Assembly: GCF_019312595.1 (NCBI RefSeq)
Contig: NZ_JAHWDQ010000001.1
Location: 496,001-560,000 of the forward strand
Direction of reading: 5' to 3'
Origin: Zhongshania aquimaris
GTDB taxonomy: Bacteria; Pseudomonadota; Gammaproteobacteria; Pseudomonadales; Spongiibacteraceae
DNA: 64,000 bases
Both the position numbers and the translations under genes were made by a program. Under the pieces are notes generated by a model that saw nothing but the letters and a program-made list of their open reading frames with translations, searched no databases and was not told the origin of the DNA. Positions within the stretch are counted from its first letter, which is position 1. Each line of letters begins with the position of its first letter. This document shows, piece after piece, positions 36,497 through 45,312 of the stretch.

Positions 36497-36853
36497 GTGG
36501 AAATTTACAAAGAGTTCACCTTTGAAGCCGCACACCGGCTTCCCAATGTCCCCCGAGGTCACAAATGCGCCCGACTTCACGGACACAGTTTCCTAGTGAG
36601 AATCGTTATCGAAGGTGATATCGATCCCCACACTGGCTGGCTCATGGACTTCTCTGAGGTAAAGAAAGTGTTCGCACCTATCTACGATCAACTAGACCAC
36701 AATTACTTGAATGACATAAAGGGGCTCGAAAACCCAACGAGCGAGAATATTGCAATCTGGATTTGGGACCAACTCAAACCACTGCTAAGCGCACTAAGTC
36801 GGGTCGAAATTAGAGAAACATGCACCAGTGGGTGTGTTTACAAGGGCGGGTAA
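36497..36853 (+). CDS. queD: 6-carboxytetrahydropterin synthase QueD
   Basis: 118 residues, usual length, from a GTG start. Zinc-binding histidines are in FEAAHRLP and LHGHSF; the catalytic cysteine lies in [10 protein letters not shown], and the pterin-binding glutamate in [12 protein letters not shown]. It converts dihydroneopterin triphosphate to 6-carboxytetrahydropterin for queuosine synthesis. No other que genes are adjacent. The GTG is chosen because family members begin [13 protein letters not shown]. Confidence 0.94.
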   Translation: MEIYKEFTFEAAHRLPNVPRGHKCARLHGHSFLVRIVIEGDIDPHTGWLMDFSEVKKVFAPIYDQLDHNYLNDIKGLENPTSENIAIWIWDQLKPLLSALSRVEIRETCTSGCVYKGG

Positions 36854-36952
36854 TTTTTAATTGCCGCACCGTTTTCGATCAAGCCGCCGCGAATACCCAA
36901 TAATAAGTAGAAATACGTAACAGGTAACATTATTTAAGCCTTGACGTAACAC

Positions 36953-37164
36953 TTATTCACAGTTAGGGGGCAGATGACCAAAATACAGCGCTTAAGACTA
37001 CAACATCATGAATGAGATGCAGATGTTATCGTAATACATTGTTTTAATTGAATTTTTTAAAAATGACTATTTTTTGAACAATTTGTTAAAGTCCCGATTA
37101 GCCCTCTCTCTCCTGCCACAACATACAAGTTACCCACCAAGTTATCCACAGATACTGTGGACAA
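36953..37164. other. DnaA-box-like sites flanking an AT-rich tract
   Basis: TTATTCACA (36953-36961) fits the DnaA consensus TTWTNCACA; TTATCCACA (37142-37150) is the classical strong box. The opposed TGTGGACAA (37156-37164) is TTGTCCACA on the other strand, one mismatch, 5 nt away. Between the first and the pair lies an AT-rich tract of about 55 bp. May be a DnaA-binding or titration site; no dnaA, gidA or other origin-associated gene is near. Confidence 0.4.
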
Positions 37165-37364
37165 GATTGTGGCCCAATAACAGTAGCGAGACGTTACTAC
37201 AAGAACTTTTTTCCCTTAAATTTATCGGCAGAAGGCTTGCAATTATTTTCTCCTATTACACAAAAACCTTGGTTTGCCAACTCATACCGCATAGGCTTTA
37301 CATCCTAAATAAACAGCTAGTCACAAAATCAGAAATGTAATAATTCCGTCACAAAAAAACACAA

Positions 37365-37382
37365 GTGTCATATTTCTGTAAT
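37365..37382 (+). promoter_or_regulatory. Pho box upstream of the porin gene
   Basis: GTGTCAT-ATTT-CTGTAAT matches the PhoB consensus CTGTCAT-N4-CTGT(A/C)A(T/C) with one mismatch at the first base. It lies 89 nt before the porin start, and CAGAAT about 10 nt downstream can serve as a -10 element. This supports phosphate-starvation control of the porin. Confidence 0.75.
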
Positions 37383-37471
37383 ATAAATATCGCAGAATTG
37401 CGACCACAATCACTACAAAGCTACCGGCACGACACCTTTGCTTACCGCAGAAACTGCTGAACGAGGACGCA

Positions 37472-38914
37472 ATGACAAAATCTATCGCTAATTCACTAGG
37501 TGAATTGAAGAGCACACAAAAACACTCCCGCGCACAAATACTAGCCATGCTGTGTCTATTCGCGACTTGTGTCAGCACTAACGCAGCCCCATCCGGTCAA
37601 CTAAATCTGTACGTCGACCGCGAGACAAAGCAGGTATTTACCGAACCAGGTGCCAACAGGGTCAAACTAGGTACATTCGAGCCAGCCAGCAAAGAACTCA
37701 CCCAATCAGATAACAACCAGGCGCTCACCAAGCTCGAGGTAGGTAACAAAGGCTTAGTAGTTACGTCAGGTAATGGCGACTTTGCCATCAGCCTAGGTGG
37801 GCGCATACATGCAGACAGCACAACCCATTTGAATGACGAGCTGCAAAAGCGCAGTAATGGCGACCCGGTTGAAGCCGTATCTGGCACAGAGCTTCGCCGC
37901 GCGCGATTGGCATTGAAGGGCAGGTTCAATAGAGATTTCACTTACACCATTGAAGGAGACTGGGGCGGCAACAGTGTCTCTATGAAAGACGTTTTGATGA
38001 CCTACCATGCCAACCCCAAACTCGAAATCACCGTTGGCAACCAGAAGCATGCGGTAAGCATGGAGGTGCAAGAAAGCTCCAATGACATTATGTTCAATGA
38101 GCGCTCGCTGCTTACTGCACTGACATTGCCACATTTCGACCGTGCGATGGGCGTAAATGTAAAAACGATGGGACAAAACTGGTCATTTCAAAGCGGAGTA
38201 TATGGCGATGCAATATCAGCCAGCGGCGACGGTGCTGACGAAGGCGGCGGTTTCGGCGCTAGAGGAACCTTCGCACCCATTAACGAAGCTGGAAAATTAC
38301 TCCACATCGGCGCCAACGTCGGCCTCCGCAAGGCTAACGACAATAACAATTTGAGCAATAGCAAAACGCCGCGCCTGCGCTATGAAACCACCAACATGTC
38401 AGACTTTTACCTCAGCGATACCGGCAGCATTGCTGGCTTTGAGGAAATCCAACTAACTGGACTTGAACTCGCCGCCATGAGAGGTCGTTTCTCAGCACAG
38501 GCAGAATGGGGACAAGCAAACATCAAACGCGACGGCGGATCAGACTTACGGTTCGATGCCCATTACCTTCAATTTGGCTGGACATTAACGGGAGAAACCC
38601 GCAACTATAAAGGCTCAGACGGTGAGTTCAAAATGCTAAAGCCCCGCAATAATTTTGACCTGTCTCAACACCACTGGGGCGCGTGGGAGCTCGCTTTGCG
38701 ACTCGACGAGGTAGATTTAAAAGATGAGGAAATTGAAGGTGGCAGCCAGCAGCGAATTAGCCTCAATCTAAACTGGTATCTAAACGCTAATCTACGCATT
38801 CTCTTCGGTTACAGCCGCGCCTACGAACTAGATGCTGGCCCACTGATTCAACCTAGTGGCAGCGAAGCGGACAATGTAGATGTAATTTCTCTACGCACAC
38901 AAATCGCACTATAA
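37472..38914 (+). CDS. Phosphate/polyphosphate-selective porin, OprO/OprP family
   Basis: 480 residues. A long basic N-region precedes the signal-peptide helix (ILAMLCLFATCVS) with cleavage after TNA, about residue 38. The mature protein has the OprP/OprO features: FAISLGGRIHAD, ELRRARLALKGRF and the closing aromatic outer-membrane strand (FGYSRAYEL). It forms an outer-membrane channel for phosphate or related anions. GAGGA precedes the ATG, and a Pho box lies upstream. Anion specificity inside the family is not decidable from sequence alone. Confidence 0.87.
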   Translation: MTKSIANSLGELKSTQKHSRAQILAMLCLFATCVSTNAAPSGQLNLYVDRETKQVFTEPGANRVKLGTFEPASKELTQSDNNQALTKLEVGNKGLVVTSGNGDFAISLGGRIHADSTTHLNDELQKRSNGDPVEAVSGTELRRARLALKGRFNRDFTYTIEGDWGGNSVSMKDVLMTYHANPKLEITVGNQKHAVSMEVQESSNDIMFNERSLLTALTLPHFDRAMGVNVKTMGQNWSFQSGVYGDAISASGDGADEGGGFGARGTFAPINEAGKLLHIGANVGLRKANDNNNLSNSKTPRLRYETTNMSDFYLSDTGSIAGFEEIQLTGLELAAMRGRFSAQAEWGQANIKRDGGSDLRFDAHYLQFGWTLTGETRNYKGSDGEFKMLKPRNNFDLSQHHWGAWELALRLDEVDLKDEEIEGGSQQRISLNLNWYLNANLRILFGYSRAYELDAGPLIQPSGSEADNVDVISLRTQIAL

Positions 38915-38942
38915 AAAAAGCGGCCTCGCGGCCGCCTTTAAA
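38913..38942 (+). terminator. Bidirectional-type terminator after the porin gene
   Basis: GCGGCC-TCGC-GGCCGC stem at 38920-38935, preceded by seven A and followed by CTTTAAAT. The A-run starts inside the porin stop region. It could also terminate read-through from the minus side. Confidence 0.75.
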
Positions 38943-38977
38943 TCACTTTCATTTCAAACCATGAACGACAACAGCAA

Positions 38978-38998
38978 CGGGTGGATAAACTCCACCCG
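38978..38998 (-). terminator. Hairpin after the SulP gene
   Basis: CGGGTGGA/TCCACCCG, 8-bp stem with 5-nt loop, 13 nt past the SulP stop on the minus strand. The following sequence has only scattered T. Confidence 0.6.
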
Positions 38999-39010
38999 AG
39001 TGCTTCATAC

Positions 39011-40648
39011 TTACATAGCAGCAGCGCCGATTACCGAACCTACACGGTTATCGTTCGCCTTAATCGCAGACTGCGCGGCCTCTAGCGCTTCTAAACGCGT
39101 TGCATAAACACCGTTACCAGGCATACCCTTGTTCATCCCAGTAAGAATCTTTTGCACAGCAGCATTCATTCCAGCCAAGTACAACAGCTTACCGCTGCTA
39201 GCGGCATCGCTCGCAATGGTCTCTACGGCCAAAACCGCGGACACATCAAGGAAGGGAACACTAGAGAAATCAAGTATTAGCACTCTTGAGCCAACCTCAC
39301 TGTGCTCTCGAACATGATGACCTAGATCAGCTGCCGCGCCAAAGCTCAGCGGGCCACTAAACTCAAACAGTGCGACTCGATCTCCGCACTCCGCTAAACA
39401 CGCCTTCTCCACTTCGGAATCAAGATGTTCAGGCATATTTTTAAGACTGGCAATCTGCAGCTGCCCCACTTGCTTCACAAATGCTAAGGCGGCCAATACC
39501 ACGCCTGCTGCAACCGCGGTAATCAGATCAACAAATACTGTGAGCGATAATACCAACACCATTAAAGCAAGATCCCAGCGCGGACCATGATTAGCGCGTT
39601 TGATATAACTCCAGTCGATTATGTCTAAACCCACCTTCACCAGAATACCCGCTAGCACAGCTAGAGGAATATTAGAGGCGAGCGGCCCCAAACCAAGCAC
39701 AATGGTTAGCAGCAGCAGCGCGTGAACCATACCCGAAACCCGAGTTTTGCCACCGGAACGAATATTTACCACGGTGCGCATTGTTGCACCCGCACCCGCG
39801 ATGCCACCAATCAGCCCTGCAACCGTATTACCAATACCCTGACCAATAAGTTCGCGATTACTGTCATGGCGTTGACGGGTCATATTGTCGGCGACCAATG
39901 AGGTCAGCAAACTGTCAATTGAACCCAACACCGCCAAAATAAATGCGGCCTCCATGATCAAAAGCGCCTTACTTTGCTCGAAGACCGGCCAGTGCAAGCT
40001 TGGCAGCCCTGACGGAATATCACCTAATACGGGAACATCGAATAAGAAAAATGCCGCCAATGTGCCGATAATTAAAGCGGCGAGTGGACCCGGCAAATAT
40101 TTCCCTATCCGAGTTGGCCAAAAGAACACCAGCGCTAATGTACCCAAACCCAGTGCAAGATTGGCAAAATTGATATCCATTATTGCATTCGGCAACTTCG
40201 CCATTGCACCTAGCGGATCCCCTGGCGAGTCGTGCCCCAACAGCGGCCCCATTTGCAGAATTATAATAATAGCGCCGATACCCGTCATGAAGCCTGAAAT
40301 GACAGGATAAGGAACTAGACGAATATATTGCCCAACACCGAGGAAGCCAAACACAATTTGCAGCACCCCGGCCAACATAACGGTAGTAAATATCAGGGCA
40401 ACATCACCTGATAGGCTAGCGAACAAACCCGCTAGCACCACGACCATTGGCCCAGTTGGACCAGAGATTTGCGACGCTGTACCACCAAACAAGGCCGCAA
40501 AAAAACCAACCGCAATAGCGCCATAGATGCCAGCCATTGGCCCCAATCCAGATGCGACACCCAGCGCCAAAGCCAGCGGCAGAGCCACCACCCCCGCTGT
40601 TATACCACCTGTGATATCACCAGCTATGGTGTCTCGATTAAATGTCAT
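39011..40648 (-). CDS. SulP-family anion transporter with STAS domain
   Basis: 545 residues. About 11-12 hydrophobic membrane segments, the SulP signature around GPTGPMVVVLAGLFASL, and a cytoplasmic STAS domain (about 415-520; LILDFSSVPFLDVSAV). It starts 4 nt inside the end of the carbonic anhydrase gene. SulP proteins next to carbonic anhydrase genes are often bicarbonate transporters, which I infer here; sulfate remains possible. Confidence 0.88.
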   Translation of the reverse strand: MTFNRDTIAGDITGGITAGVVALPLALALGVASGLGPMAGIYGAIAVGFFAALFGGTASQISGPTGPMVVVLAGLFASLSGDVALIFTTVMLAGVLQIVFGFLGVGQYIRLVPYPVISGFMTGIGAIIIILQMGPLLGHDSPGDPLGAMAKLPNAIMDINFANLALGLGTLALVFFWPTRIGKYLPGPLAALIIGTLAAFFLFDVPVLGDIPSGLPSLHWPVFEQSKALLIMEAAFILAVLGSIDSLLTSLVADNMTRQRHDSNRELIGQGIGNTVAGLIGGIAGAGATMRTVVNIRSGGKTRVSGMVHALLLLTIVLGLGPLASNIPLAVLAGILVKVGLDIIDWSYIKRANHGPRWDLALMVLVLSLTVFVDLITAVAAGVVLAALAFVKQVGQLQIASLKNMPEHLDSEVEKACLAECGDRVALFEFSGPLSFGAAADLGHHVREHSEVGSRVLILDFSSVPFLDVSAVLAVETIASDAASSGKLLYLAGMNAAVQKILTGMNKGMPGNGVYATRLEALEAAQSAIKANDNRVGSVIGAAAM

Positions 40649-41313
40649 ACGGCCACTCCCTGCTTGGCAGCTAACTGACCATCAATCAAATGACTGTAGG
40701 CGGAGTCCATTAATTCAAACTGCTTCCGCTCTTCGTTGTAACACTCAACCTCACCGCTAGCGATATTATAAATCCAGCCGTGCAGGCGAACTTTTCCACT
40801 TGCGAGCTTTGCCGCTACAGCAGCGTGGGTGCGCAAATGCTGTAGCTGAAGGAGAACGTTTTCTTTGGAGACTTCGTCTAAATGGCATTTATCAATATGG
40901 CCGTGTCGCTCTTTTACAACCTCGCGGGCTGCCCGACAATGCCCCAGCCACTCTTTGACATGCGGGAGGTTGTCTAGGGCGCCAGGATCTATCGCGCCCT
41001 TCATCGCGCCGCAGTCACTGTGCCCACACACCACAATATGCGATACCCCAAGCGCCGCAACAGCAAACTCGATTGATGCTGTCATACCGCCCGTTTGATT
41101 GCTGTGGGGCGGCACCACATTGCCGGCATTACGGCAGATGAACAAGTCCCCGGGTTGGGTTTGAGTTAGCATGCCTGGGTCAATGCGCGAGTCGGCACAA
41201 GTGATAAACAATACTTCAGGATTTTGGCCATTCGCCAGTTTTCGAAATGCAGCCTCCTTGCCTGGATACACCTCGTTTTGAAACTTAGCAACACCTTGAA
41301 TAAGTTCTTCCAC
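40645..41313 (-). CDS. Beta-class carbonic anhydrase
   Basis: About 222 residues from the GTG at 41313, which has GAGGA 7 nt upstream; the open frame reaches back to a TTG at 41337. Zinc ligands are in TCADSRID and CGHSDCGAMKGA, with the dyad Asp-Arg intact. It interconverts CO2 and bicarbonate in the cytoplasm. It overlaps the SulP gene by 4 nt and is divergent from a LysR regulator, which suggests inorganic-carbon control. Confidence 0.9.
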   Translation of the reverse strand: MEELIQGVAKFQNEVYPGKEAAFRKLANGQNPEVLFITCADSRIDPGMLTQTQPGDLFICRNAGNVVPPHSNQTGGMTASIEFAVAALGVSHIVVCGHSDCGAMKGAIDPGALDNLPHVKEWLGHCRAAREVVKERHGHIDKCHLDEVSKENVLLQLQHLRTHAAVAAKLASGKVRLHGWIYNIASGEVECYNEERKQFELMDSAYSHLIDGQLAAKQGVAV

Positions 41314-41397
41314 AACCACATCCTCGTTAATGAACAATCTGGAGTCAATTTCGAGATGATTATCCTTTGATAGTTTAATAACAAGGTATAGTATTTG

Positions 41398-41418
41398 CTG
41401 ATATCATTAAGTTATCAG
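41398..41418. promoter_or_regulatory. LysR-type binding site in the divergent carbonic anhydrase/LysR promoter
   Basis: CTGATA-N9-TATCAG is a perfect inverted repeat containing the T-N11-A pattern of LysR-type regulators. It lies 15 nt upstream of the lysR start and about 85 nt upstream of the carbonic anhydrase gene, where autoregulatory sites normally lie. Confidence 0.6.
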
Positions 41419-41432
41419 AAAAAGGCGCGATC

Positions 41433-42374
41433 ATGGCATCAAAAATAAGCTCCCCCAGCATAAAGCAGCTAAATTATTTTGTTGCAGTAGCCAAGCATGC
41501 GAGCTATCGGCGTGCCGCCGAAGAACTGAGAATGAGCCAGCCGGCCCTCACAAACCAGATAGCGATCCTTGAATCCACGCTCAATACTCAGCTTTTTGAG
41601 CGCTCCAGAGCGGGGACATTGCTTTCACCTAGCGGCAGAGATTTACTCGACGCCGCGCGGCAAGTGTTACTCAGTATGAAAGAGTTTGAAGACATGGCCG
41701 CAGCCAAAATCGACGGGCATCAAACAACCTATCGCCTTGGCGTGCCACCAACCGTTGGCCCTTATTTACTGCCCCACGTGCTACCAGATCTGCATGATCT
41801 GCACGTAAACTTAAAACTATACGTTCGCGAAGCGACCCACCGAGAATTGCAAAAAGATTTATTAGATGGGGTTTACGACTTAGCTATTGTTCCACTGCCG
41901 CTGACAATCCCCCAACTTGCGATGACCCCATTATTCATCGAGCCACTAAAATTTGTCGTCCCGATAAACCACCCCCTCTCCGGACAGAAGAGCATTACAC
42001 CAAGTAAATTACGGGGGGAGAAAATACTAACCCTCGAAGAAAAACATCATTTTCATTTACAGGTGCAAGAGATATGTGAACGTTGGGGCGCCGATCTTCA
42101 GCGCGACTACGAAGGCACTAGCTTAGACACATTAAGGCAAATGGTCGTTATGGGAATGGGCGTAGCCTTTTTACCAGGATTATATGTGCACTCCGAAATG
42201 CACAACCCAGAAGCGCTCTATGTATGCGAGCTTCGCAATATACCGATTTTGCGAAAGCACGCCTTGGTGTGGCGGGCCAATTCGCCGAATCGGGTTTTTT
42301 ACAGAGAATTGGCCGCCGACCTTCGCACAATCATTAACAATCGATTGTGCGATGTTATCGTCGCAACGCGTTAG
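41433..42374 (+). CDS. LysR-family transcriptional regulator
   Basis: 313 residues. HTH domain at 10-70 (LNYFVAVAKHASYRRAAEELRMSQPALTNQIAILES), followed by the periplasmic-binding-like effector domain. Divergent from the carbonic anhydrase-SulP operon, so it is the likely regulator of inorganic-carbon uptake. An inverted repeat suited to it lies upstream. It converges with the PQQ dehydrogenase gene and overlaps its stop by 4 nt. Confidence 0.92.
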   Translation: MASKISSPSIKQLNYFVAVAKHASYRRAAEELRMSQPALTNQIAILESTLNTQLFERSRAGTLLSPSGRDLLDAARQVLLSMKEFEDMAAAKIDGHQTTYRLGVPPTVGPYLLPHVLPDLHDLHVNLKLYVREATHRELQKDLLDGVYDLAIVPLPLTIPQLAMTPLFIEPLKFVVPINHPLSGQKSITPSKLRGEKILTLEEKHHFHLQVQEICERWGADLQRDYEGTSLDTLRQMVVMGMGVAFLPGLYVHSEMHNPEALYVCELRNIPILRKHALVWRANSPNRVFYRELAADLRTIINNRLCDVIVATR

Positions 42375-44542
42375 CTAAAACTCATCGCAAAACCAAGCAA
42401 TTTTGCGACAATACCGTAAAACCACGTTTTAATAGAAATCAACCAACTTGGCTGTGCGCGACTTTCTTTGTCGACGTTGGCTTGCTCTATAATATACGCG
42501 TGCAATGCAAAGGCATCGTCTTCACTTAACACATCAGAAAAGCCCACCATACCGGCTTTTTTCATCACCCCATCTAAAACTATGGCGTTAAAATTATCAT
42601 GGAACGCCTTCGGCAAATGGCGCAAATCTGGAATCGCACCGTTAGAAATCGCTTCTGTACCATGACAGGCATTACAGTAGGCATAGTACAAACCACGCCC
42701 CTTCTCCAAAATTGCTTCGTCATCTGTTAAACGCGCAGGCGGCTCAAACTTTTGCTTGAGCGGATTCGCAGGTAGCTGCGGCGCACTGCCACCTAATTTA
42801 AATGTCAACACTCTACTTGGTGGCGGAGCAACATCATTTTCCAGACCGGCAATCAGACCAAATGCCCCCCCCCAACCCGCCAGGATCGTCACATATTGCT
42901 CACCATCGACGGTGTAAGTTACCGGCGGTGCCATAACCCCGGTATTCGCTTCAAAGGACCAAAGCTTTTCGCCATTGTCTGCACGGAAAGCCAATACCTG
43001 ACCTTCTGCAGAACCCTGAAATACCAGACCACCGGCGGTCGCTAGTAAGCCGCCATTCCAAGTAAGTTTATGCGGCACCTCCCATGCTGCCTCTTGCTTT
43101 ACCGGATCCCATGCCAATAAAGAGCCCTGGGTGATTTTGCTTGTTAGAAACTGCGCAAGAATTGGGTCAGAAACAGATTGCTGTTGCAAATATATACCTA
43201 AATTCCACTGCCCCCACTCATGCAAATATTCGTCTACCGCCTTATATTCAAACAAGCTATTAATTACAGGGATGTAAACCAAGCCGGTTTGAGGGCTATA
43301 AGCCATCGGCTGCCAATTATGCGCCCCCATAGATGAAGGTCTTATAATTGTTGGCTCATCCAAAAACCGGGCGTTTTCAGTTTCCACTGGGCGCCCCGTT
43401 TCAAGGTCATAATGACTAGCCCAATTAATATCACCATAGGGCTCAGCAGAGAGCATTTTGCCACTCACCCTATCTATAACGAAAAAGAAGCCATTTTTAG
43501 GGGCATGCCATATGACTTTACGTTGCTCGCCATTTACATCCATATCTGCAAGCATGATGTGTTGAGTTGCGGTGTAGTCCCACGATTCCGCCGGCGTTTC
43601 CTGATAGTGCCAAATGTATTCGCCGCTATCAGGATTCAAGGCGACAACGGATGACAAATATAAATTATCCCCCCCTTCTGGGCTGCGAATTTTCGCATTC
43701 CAAGGAGAACCGTTACCCACACCAATATACAGTTGATCTAATTCGTTATCATAAACAATGGAGTCCCAAACTGTGCCACCACCGCCGTACTCCCACCACT
43801 TACCGGTCCAAGTTTTAGCGGCAGCTTCCATTGCATCATTTTCGAAACCGTCCGCGGGGTTAGCAGGTACCGTATAAAAACGCCAAAGTTGCTCACCAGT
43901 ATTTACGTCATAAGCACTTACGTATCCACGTACACCGTATTCAGCACCGCCATTGCCAATAAATACTTTGCCTTTGGCGACACGAGGTGCGCCAGTAATG
44001 GTGTACGGATAAGCCGTGATATCAGCCGTTGCCACTTCCCAGAGGTTTTCTCCGCTGGCCGCATCTAACGCGATCAGACGCGCATCAAGAGTGCCAAATA
44101 TAATCTTGCCTTCATAGGCCGCCACACCGCGATTCACCACATCGCAACACGCCATTTTTGCCCATTCTCTGGGCACCTGCGGGTCATATTTCCAAAGTAA
44201 CTTTCCGCTTCGCGCATCGAGTGCATAGACCACACTCCAATTACCTGTTACATATAAAACACCATCGATAACAATTGGGGTAGCTTCTAGGCCGCGGTTA
44301 AAATCTGTATCGAAAGACCATGCCAAACTTAAATCAGCGACATTGCCAACATTAATTTTATCAAGTTCGCTGTAGCGCTGCTCTTTGTAATCTTTGCCAT
44401 AAGACAACCAATTATCTGGCGAATTAGCGATAATGCTTTCGGTATTAACTGTCGCCGAAGTGTCCGCGAAGACAAATAACGAATGGAATATTGCGGCAAC
44501 ACAGAGTACCGATGACACAATATTTCTACTCAGTTTTAACAT
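42371..44542 (-). CDS. PQQ-dependent quinohemoprotein alcohol dehydrogenase
   Basis: 723 residues from the ATG at 44542; an earlier ATG at 44557 adds five residues with poorer spacing. A signal peptide (to FVFA) is followed by the PQQ beta-propeller with the vicinal disulfide ACCDVV, metal and PQQ residues (GGAEYG, GNGSPWNAK, ESWDYTA) and a C-terminal cytochrome c domain (CNACHG). The residue two after the catalytic aspartate is Thr, not Asp, which fits the calcium rather than the lanthanide type. It oxidises alcohols in the periplasm and passes electrons through its own heme. Confidence 0.92.
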   Translation of the reverse strand: MLKLSRNIVSSVLCVAAIFHSLFVFADTSATVNTESIIANSPDNWLSYGKDYKEQRYSELDKINVGNVADLSLAWSFDTDFNRGLEATPIVIDGVLYVTGNWSVVYALDARSGKLLWKYDPQVPREWAKMACCDVVNRGVAAYEGKIIFGTLDARLIALDAASGENLWEVATADITAYPYTITGAPRVAKGKVFIGNGGAEYGVRGYVSAYDVNTGEQLWRFYTVPANPADGFENDAMEAAAKTWTGKWWEYGGGGTVWDSIVYDNELDQLYIGVGNGSPWNAKIRSPEGGDNLYLSSVVALNPDSGEYIWHYQETPAESWDYTATQHIMLADMDVNGEQRKVIWHAPKNGFFFVIDRVSGKMLSAEPYGDINWASHYDLETGRPVETENARFLDEPTIIRPSSMGAHNWQPMAYSPQTGLVYIPVINSLFEYKAVDEYLHEWGQWNLGIYLQQQSVSDPILAQFLTSKITQGSLLAWDPVKQEAAWEVPHKLTWNGGLLATAGGLVFQGSAEGQVLAFRADNGEKLWSFEANTGVMAPPVTYTVDGEQYVTILAGWGGAFGLIAGLENDVAPPPSRVLTFKLGGSAPQLPANPLKQKFEPPARLTDDEAILEKGRGLYYAYCNACHGTEAISNGAIPDLRHLPKAFHDNFNAIVLDGVMKKAGMVGFSDVLSEDDAFALHAYIIEQANVDKESRAQPSWLISIKTWFYGIVAKLLGFAMSFS

Positions 44543-44601
44543 GGTAATTTCCCGCATTTTTTATTTAATTTTTTCATATATATTTCGAGCAAAAACTCAG
44601 T

Positions 44602-45183
44602 TTAAGCCATCTCGGGGTTAAATCCGACCTTGTCTTTATAAAACGACTTTATTTCCGCGATATCTTTTTCGTAGTCGCCGGTCGGATAGAATGCCTTTGC
44701 AATACCTGTCGTTCGGGTCTTGGTATCAAGAAATCCCAAATAGATCGGCACACCGGCACCAACCGCAATGTGATAGAAGCCCGCCTTCCAATTTTCAACC
44801 TTGCTACGAGTGCCTTCAGGCGCAATCAAGACCATTAACTCATCGCGAGCAGTATACTCCGCCACCATTTGATCAACTGTATTGTGTGCCGTCCGGCGGT
44901 CTATACCGATACCACCCAGCCAGCGCATGACCACCCCGAGAATCCCCTTGGGAAACAAGGTGTGCTTGCCCACCCAGTGCGGGTCTAAACCTAACACAAA
45001 GGCAACTACCATCATGGTTGGGAAATCCCAGTTACTGGTGTGCGGCGCCGCAATCAGCACGTATTTTTTCTCAACGGGCTTTACACCTACAATTCGCCAC
45101 CTGATCAAGCAAGTAAGCGTTTTAAATATCACACGAAAAAAGCCGCTCACTATAGGCGTGTTAAAAATTGTACGGGTTTGCAT
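44602..45183 (-). CDS. Lysophospholipid acyltransferase-family protein (PlsC type)
   Basis: 193 residues from the ATG at 45183; an in-frame GTG at 45279 would add 32 residues. The HxxxxD acyltransferase motif is HTSNWD, with the downstream APEGTRS and YLGFLDTKTR-like substrate segments. Members of this short class acylate glycerol-3-phosphate derivatives or other lipids at the inner membrane. It lies alone between the PQQ dehydrogenase and the isomerase operon. Start is uncertain because neither has a good ribosome binding site. Confidence 0.83.
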   Translation of the reverse strand: MQTRTIFNTPIVSGFFRVIFKTLTCLIRWRIVGVKPVEKKYVLIAAPHTSNWDFPTMMVVAFVLGLDPHWVGKHTLFPKGILGVVMRWLGGIGIDRRTAHNTVDQMVAEYTARDELMVLIAPEGTRSKVENWKAGFYHIAVGAGVPIYLGFLDTKTRTTGIAKAFYPTGDYEKDIAEIKSFYKDKVGFNPEMA

Positions 45184-45312
45184 GAGTCGCGGTCGCTCAA
45201 CATAGACAGAGGGCGAATCCGTCGCTGTATTTATTTTGGTTACAGGGAGTTTACCAACTAGCAGGGCCAGTACAAGCACCCCGCTGTTCGGCGGAGGGAA
45301 ATTAAACGATTC

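Larger units (their letters stand above)
36854..37471. other. 618-bp intergenic region between queD and the porin gene
   Basis: No credible gene. It contains the Pho box (37365-37382), three DnaA-box-like sites (36953-36961, 37142-37150, 37156-37164) and an AT-rich tract (37038-37095). A +strand reading frame at 37074-37340 has no recognisable features. Confidence 0.6.

Noticed and set aside
37074-37340. Plus-strand reading frame of 88 codons in the queD-porin gap
   Set aside because: No ribosome binding site, no recognisable domain, and it runs over the DnaA-box-like and AT-rich sequence.
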